Source: Haladaptatus cibarius D43 (GTDB lineage Archaea; Halobacteriota; Halobacteria; Halobacteriales; Haladaptataceae). Taken from it: 64,000 nucleotides of DNA. This document shows, one piece after another, positions 60,305 to 64,000 of this stretch (its first letter is position 1; the number at the start of each line of letters is the position of its first letter). The notes under the pieces are model-generated. The model made no database searches, had not been told where the DNA came from, and was given only the letters and a program-made list of their open reading frames with translations. The translations under genes were made by a program, and so were the position numbers. The stretch lies in contig NZ_JDTH01000001.1 of NCBI RefSeq assembly GCF_000710615.1, forward strand, positions 682,001-746,000. Reading direction: 5' to 3'.

Positions 60305-61609
60305 ATGGACGTACTTTCCGCGGCGCGGCGAGTCATCGACGAGGGGCCGGTGTGTGACGCCTGCCTCGGTCGCCAGTTCGCAGACCGGAGTTTCGGCCTG
60401 TCGAACACCGAACGCGGCCACTCGCTCCGCATGGCGGTCGCACTGGAGGACGACGAGGATTTCGAGGGCTTCGAAAAATCGGGCGAGGAGTGTTGGGTTT
60501 GTGAAGGACTCACGAACGATTTCGAAACATACGCAGAGCAAGTCGCAGACGCTCTCTCGGGTATCGACTTCGAGACGTACCAAGTCGGGACGCGCACCCC
60601 GCCGCTCATCGATGAAAACGAGTCGCTGCTCCGCGATTTGGCCGACCTGCCCGAGGCCACCGGCGAACTGTTCAAATCCGAGTACAACCGCGAGGTCGGC
60701 AAGCGCGTCGGCAAGCTAACAGGGACGGAAGTCGATTTCGAGCGACCGGACGTTCTCGCCCTCCTGAATCTGGAACGCGGCGATGTGGACGTGCAAATCA
60801 ATCCCGCATTCGTCTTCGGACGCTACCGAAAACTGGAGCGCGATATTCCACAAACCGAGTGGCCCTGCCGGGAATGCGGCGGGTCGGGCAAGCAACTCGC
60901 CGAAGGCGGCGGCGAGGAACCCTGCGACTACTGCGGCGGCGACGGCTACCTCTACAGCAAGAGCGTGGAGGAACTGACGACGCCCCCCGTTCTCGACGCG
61001 ATGGACGGCAAAGAGGCGCTGTTCCACGGCGCGGGCCGCGAGGACGTGGACGCTCTGATGCTCGGGACAGGCCGCCCGTTCGTCATCGAAATCAAGAAAC
61101 CGAAACAACGCACCCCCGACACAGGGACGCTCGAAGCAGCAATCAACGAGTTCGCGGATGGACAGGCCGAAGTCGAAGGGCTTCGCCTCGCCACGCACGA
61201 GATGGTCGAACGTGTGAAGGAACTCGACGCGAGCAAGACCTACCGCGCGCAGGTAGAGTTCGACGCACCCGTCACCGAGGGCGAACTCAACGGTGCAATC
61301 AAGGAGCTGGACGGCACGACCGTCGAACAGTACACCCCGAACCGGGTTGACCACCGCCGAGCAAACCTGACTCGCGTGCGCGAAGTGTACGACATCGACG
61401 GCCATCTGGAGGACGAAACCCACGGCGAAATTGAGATTCACGGCGAAGGTGGTCTCTACATCAAGGAACTCGTGAGTGGTGACGAAGGTCGGACGGAACC
61501 GAGTTTGGCGGGTTTACTCGATGTGGGTGCCGAAGTGACCGCACTGGACGTAATCGGCGTGGAAGGCGAAGACGAGGTGTTCGACGAGGACGAATACCTA
61601 CGAGAGTAG
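60305..61609 (+). CDS. pus10: tRNA pseudouridine(54/55) synthase Pus10
   Basis: A 434-aa enzyme that forms pseudouridine at positions 54 and 55 of archaeal tRNA. The N-terminal zinc region has GPVCDACLGRQFADRSFGLS and CWVCEGLTNDF (CxxC pairs), plus a second CxxC set (CRECGGSGK and CDYCGGDG). The THUMP-like part follows, and the catalytic Asp is in AGREDVDALMLGTGRPFVIE. The start at 60305 (MDVLSAARRVI) is chosen over 60251. TrmY, which uses its product, is in the same window. Confidence 0.94.
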   Translation: MDVLSAARRVIDEGPVCDACLGRQFADRSFGLSNTERGHSLRMAVALEDDEDFEGFEKSGEECWVCEGLTNDFETYAEQVADALSGIDFETYQVGTRTPPLIDENESLLRDLADLPEATGELFKSEYNREVGKRVGKLTGTEVDFERPDVLALLNLERGDVDVQINPAFVFGRYRKLERDIPQTEWPCRECGGSGKQLAEGGGEEPCDYCGGDGYLYSKSVEELTTPPVLDAMDGKEALFHGAGREDVDALMLGTGRPFVIEIKKPKQRTPDTGTLEAAINEFADGQAEVEGLRLATHEMVERVKELDASKTYRAQVEFDAPVTEGELNGAIKELDGTTVEQYTPNRVDHRRANLTRVREVYDIDGHLEDETHGEIEIHGEGGLYIKELVSGDEGRTEPSLAGLLDVGAEVTALDVIGVEGEDEVFDEDEYLRE

Positions 61610-61677
61610 CCTAGAAGACGAGAACAGAAAAATCGGTTCGACTCCCGAACGAACCGTCTTCGACCTGACCCACGTCG

Positions 61678-62817
61678 TTACAGTTCGTTTAGTTTCCGGA
61701 GTAGTTGGCCTTCGTACTCGCGGTCGCTCTGGACACCTTTCAGTTCGAGGACGTTGCGTTCGAGCGTGTCGCGGGCGACGTTGAATCCTTGTTCCGCGCC
61801 GTAGCCTTCGCCCGATCCGGCGACCTGCCCGCGATTGGTTCGGAGACGAATCTTACACTGGATGAGCGGCGTGCCACGGAGTTTCTCCTTGTGTTCGTGG
61901 AAGCGAACGTGTGCGTGGCGCACCTGCATATCCTTGTATTTGTCCGTGATTTCTTGGATGCTCTCTCGGATGGTCTGTCGAGAGATGGTGTCGAGGAGGT
62001 TGATGTTCGTGATTTGCACGTCCATGTGGTCTTCCTCGGTGTAGGTGAGCGCGCGAAGCACGTCGGTTTTCGTGACGACGCCGCCCACCACGCGGTCGTC
62101 GTCCGGCGTAACCACGAGTCCGGCGTAGTTCATCTCGAACATCTTCTTGACCGCGTCCTCGACCGTCATATCGAGCGAGATGGATTCGACGGGACTGTTC
62201 ATCACGTCGTACACCGGCAGGTCTAACATTCGGTCGCTGTCCCCGGTTCGTTCGCCCGTCGTCGGCTTGTCCTCGTTCCGGGTGACGAAATCCACGATGT
62301 CGTGGGTCGTGACCATGCCGGTGAGGAAACCGTCATCGTTCACGACCGGGAGACGGGAGACACTATGTTCGCGCATGAGGTTGATGACGCGCCCGAGGGT
62401 TGCGTCCTCCGGAATCGTGACGGGGTTCTCGGAGTAAATCTGCTCGACGGTGAGTGCGTCTAAGTTGTCGAGAACGCCGTCGAGAATCATGTCCTCGTCG
62501 ATGATCCCCCAGACGGTGTCCCCCTCGAAGATAGGTGCGACCTTGCTCCCGCCTTCGACGAGGGCGCGAGCGACTTCGCGCACGTCGTCGTGCAGGTCGA
62601 TTTTCGGCGCGGGTTTCGTCAGCGTCGCCACTTTGGTCTGGTCTTCGATATGTGACTGCAAAAGCTGTTTCTGCGTGATGACGCCATCGTACTCTCCCGC
62701 TTCGGTGACCACGATGCCCTTTGGGTTTTCCTCTTCGAATATCGAGCGCGCTTTCCCGAGTCGCTCTTCGGCCTCGATTTCGAAGTAGTCGGTGGTCGCA
62801 ATGTCAGAGATATCCAT
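61678..62817 (-). CDS. CBS-domain protein with an HPF-like C-terminal domain
   Basis: A 379-aa protein with four CBS motifs forming two Bateman modules. Examples are TTDYFEIEAEERLGKARSIF, VEQIYSENPVTIPEDATLGR, VSRLPVVNDDGFLTGMVTTH and YAGLVVTPDDDRVVGGVVTK. The last ~110 residues (TNINLLDTISRQTIRESIQE and HVRFHEHKEKLRGTPLIQCK) form a beta-alpha domain that resembles ribosome-hibernation factors. CBS modules bind AMP, ATP or related nucleotides. A role in ribosome or energy sensing is plausible but unproven. The start at 62817 is chosen over 62841; the frame continuing to 63015 is non-conserved. Confidence 0.85.
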   Translation of the reverse strand: MDISDIATTDYFEIEAEERLGKARSIFEEENPKGIVVTEAGEYDGVITQKQLLQSHIEDQTKVATLTKPAPKIDLHDDVREVARALVEGGSKVAPIFEGDTVWGIIDEDMILDGVLDNLDALTVEQIYSENPVTIPEDATLGRVINLMREHSVSRLPVVNDDGFLTGMVTTHDIVDFVTRNEDKPTTGERTGDSDRMLDLPVYDVMNSPVESISLDMTVEDAVKKMFEMNYAGLVVTPDDDRVVGGVVTKTDVLRALTYTEEDHMDVQITNINLLDTISRQTIRESIQEITDKYKDMQVRHAHVRFHEHKEKLRGTPLIQCKIRLRTNRGQVAGSGEGYGAEQGFNVARDTLERNVLELKGVQSDREYEGQLLRKLNEL

Positions 62818-62880
62818 CGGCAGTTTCCATGACGCGGTCATTGCTCTTGAACTTTGTCGCAGAACGGGCATTTCTGGTGG

Positions 62881-62888
62881 CTTTTTAG
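62881..62888 (+). promoter_or_regulatory. TATA-like box for the lycopene-cyclase-like gene
   Basis: CTTTTTAG lies 25-32 bp before the GTG start at 62913, supporting a leaderless GTG start. Confidence 0.4.
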
Positions 62889-62912
62889 AGATACAACGCG
62901 TAGGGATTTCCT

Positions 62913-63239
62913 GTGTTTCCTGACATTGGCGCGGTGTTCGGTTCGTACACCTATCTCGCCACCGAGGTCGTTTTCGGGTCGGTTGCGCTCTGGTTACTCC
63001 TTCGGGCCGACGCACTGTCCCGTGCAGGCAAGACGATTATCGCGTTGTATCCTCTCGGTTACGTTTGGGACTGGTACACGCTAACCATCGGTGTCTTCTC
63101 CATTCCGCTCCGAACCGGTATCGAGGTGGCTGGGATTCCGATAGAAGAACATCTGTTCATCATTGTAGTGCCCGCACTCGTCATCGGCGTGCACGAAAAT
63201 CTGCACCGGACAACGGAACGGGCGGAAACCGGTCAGTAA
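62913..63239 (+). CDS. Single-domain lycopene-cyclase-like membrane protein
   Basis: A 108-aa protein with three hydrophobic helices. The segment AGIPIEEHLFIIVVPALVIG contains the PxEE-type motif of the CrtYc/CrtYd lycopene beta-cyclase fold. The typical haloarchaeal enzyme is a two-repeat protein about twice this length, so this one may need a partner or have a different role. The start codon is GTG. No other carotenoid gene is in the window. Confidence 0.8.
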   Translation: MFPDIGAVFGSYTYLATEVVFGSVALWLLLRADALSRAGKTIIALYPLGYVWDWYTLTIGVFSIPLRTGIEVAGIPIEEHLFIIVVPALVIGVHENLHRTTERAETGQ

Positions 63240-63388
63240 TCGGTGGTTACCGCCTGAATGCGGCGAGATACGAACGGAATGCTGTCTTTCGTAACCACTC
63301 GTTTACGGCTGGTAAATGGTGAATAACAAAGAACAAACCCGGCAATGTTCCAATCCATGCTGGGTTACGAGCAAGGGGTGGCGAAGTA

Positions 63389-64000
63389 ATGAGCACAATC
63401 GGTGACTCCTCTGGCACGGGGAGCAGCGACACCAATAATCAATCGAGCGAATCGGACTCAACGGTGGCCGAACACGTTTCAGACATACTCGAATCGAATG
63501 GGTCACGGGAGCAACGGGACGCTCCCCTCTCCCGCGATATGGTCTTCGACGTACTGAAAAATCAGCGACGACGGTATGCCCTGCACTATCTGAAGCAGGC
63601 CGAGGAAACCGTCCAGTTGAGCGACCTTGCGGAGCAGGTCGCGGCGTGGGAAAACGATACCACAGTTGATGCCATTTCCGCCGCCGAACGAAAACGAGTC
63701 TACACTGCTCTTTACCAATCCCACCTCCCGAAACTCGATGATGCAGGAATCGTAGATTACAACCAAAACCGGGGAATCGTCGAACTCGCCACTGCCGCCG
63801 ACCAACTCGACCCCTATCTCGAAACCAACACACGGGACGACATCTCGTGGTGCAAACGATACCTCGGAATCGCAGTCGCCGGATTCGCCGTGCTTACCGG
63901 AGCATGGCTCGAACTACCGCTTCTCGCCGGAATCGCCGACATCGCCCTCGCCTTGCTCGTGGTCGTCGCATTCACGCTCGTCGCAGTTGCCCACACCTAC
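63389..64000 (+). CDS. DUF7344-type winged-helix membrane regulator (3' end outside window)
   Basis: The frame is open from ATG at 63389 to the window edge (at least 204 residues). The first 45 residues are polar and Ser/Asp-rich. Then comes a winged-helix-like domain, MVFDVLKNQRRRYALHYLKQ through SHLPKLDDAGIVDYNQN, ending near residue 140. Two hydrophobic helices follow (YLGIAVAGFAVLTGAWLELP and IALALLVVVAFTLVAVAHTY). The RRRYALxYL pattern is what I recall as haloarchaeal DUF7344. It is likely a membrane-linked transcription regulator; the partner gene lies outside the window. Confidence 0.8.
   Translation, partial: MSTIGDSSGTGSSDTNNQSSESDSTVAEHVSDILESNGSREQRDAPLSRDMVFDVLKNQRRRYALHYLKQAEETVQLSDLAEQVAAWENDTTVDAISAAERKRVYTALYQSHLPKLDDAGIVDYNQNRGIVELATAADQLDPYLETNTRDDISWCKRYLGIAVAGFAVLTGAWLELPLLAGIADIALALLVVVAFTLVAVAHTY

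Noticed and set aside
1-64000. CRISPR array, IS transposase, rRNA operon
   Set aside because: No regular spacer-repeat pattern, no transposase motif and no rRNA-like sequence were seen in either strand.

Overview
The window is chromosomal DNA from a halophilic archaeon of class Halobacteria. The proteins are strongly acidic. Many genes start within about 35 bp of a TATA box, with little room for a leader. The window carries archaeal marker genes: HMG-CoA reductase, SecDF in F-D order, Pus10, TrmY, archaeosine TGT, HerA/NurA, type II methionine aminopeptidase, ribose-1,5-bisphosphate isomerase and halocyanin. There are also many haloarchaea-only small proteins. The genus is not certain; a Haladaptatus-like organism would fit, but that is a guess. 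Most genes use GC-rich codons. The exception is about 55.7-58.4 kb, which is clearly AT-rich and looks acquired.

Layout. 0-4 kb: tail of a KaiC/RecA-like ATPase, a UspA protein, then a compact accessory unit made of a RecA-like protein without a P-loop, a CHAT (caspase-like) protease and a 44-aa membrane peptide. 4-8 kb: HerA and NurA DNA-end-processing genes. 8-25 kb: core metabolism, with gpmI, an IMPase-family phosphatase, the nadA-nadB-nadC operon, an amidohydrolase, hmgA, icd, an exported beta-propeller protein, an asparaginase-type Ntn hydrolase and map. 25-28 kb: TrkA/TrkH potassium uptake. 28.6-31.7 kb: a HIT hydrolase, then what looks like a metal-handling locus: an HxlR regulator with a Cys-rich tail, a 38-aa peptide with 11 cysteines, a CDF metal exporter and a two-domain halocyanin. 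31.7-38 kb: a tRNA methylthiotransferase, an MscS-like membrane protein and a pentose-phosphate group (deoC, R15P isomerase, PfkB kinase). 38-46 kb: secF-secD, rnhB, a hairpin-rich 0.6-kb gap, tgtA, a GntP permease and a Nudix hydrolase. 46-53 kb: a secreted repeat protein, an SDR without the usual Tyr/Lys, a duplicated-domain protein, tRNA-Pro(CGG) with an att-like repeat, trmY and two sugar/glycan genes. 53-60 kb: an accessory block with a type IIG restriction-modification enzyme, a convergent DUF262/HNH protein and two related winged-helix regulators flanking a small operon. 60-64 kb: pus10, a CBS-domain protein with an unusual C-terminal domain, a single-domain lycopene-cyclase-like protein and a truncated DUF7344-like membrane regulator.

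How the genes connect. NadA, NadB and NadC convert aspartate and dihydroxyacetone phosphate to nicotinate mononucleotide and are translationally coupled. Pus10 and TrmY act in sequence at tRNA position 54. DeoC, R15P isomerase and the PfkB kinase fit salvage of nucleoside-derived pentoses. SecF and SecD form one membrane complex. The strongest candidates for undescribed biology are the Cys-rich peptide locus (29.2-31.7 kb), the CHAT unit (1.0-3.9 kb) and the restriction island with its composition break (53.1-58.4 kb). I saw no CRISPR array, transposase or rRNA gene.
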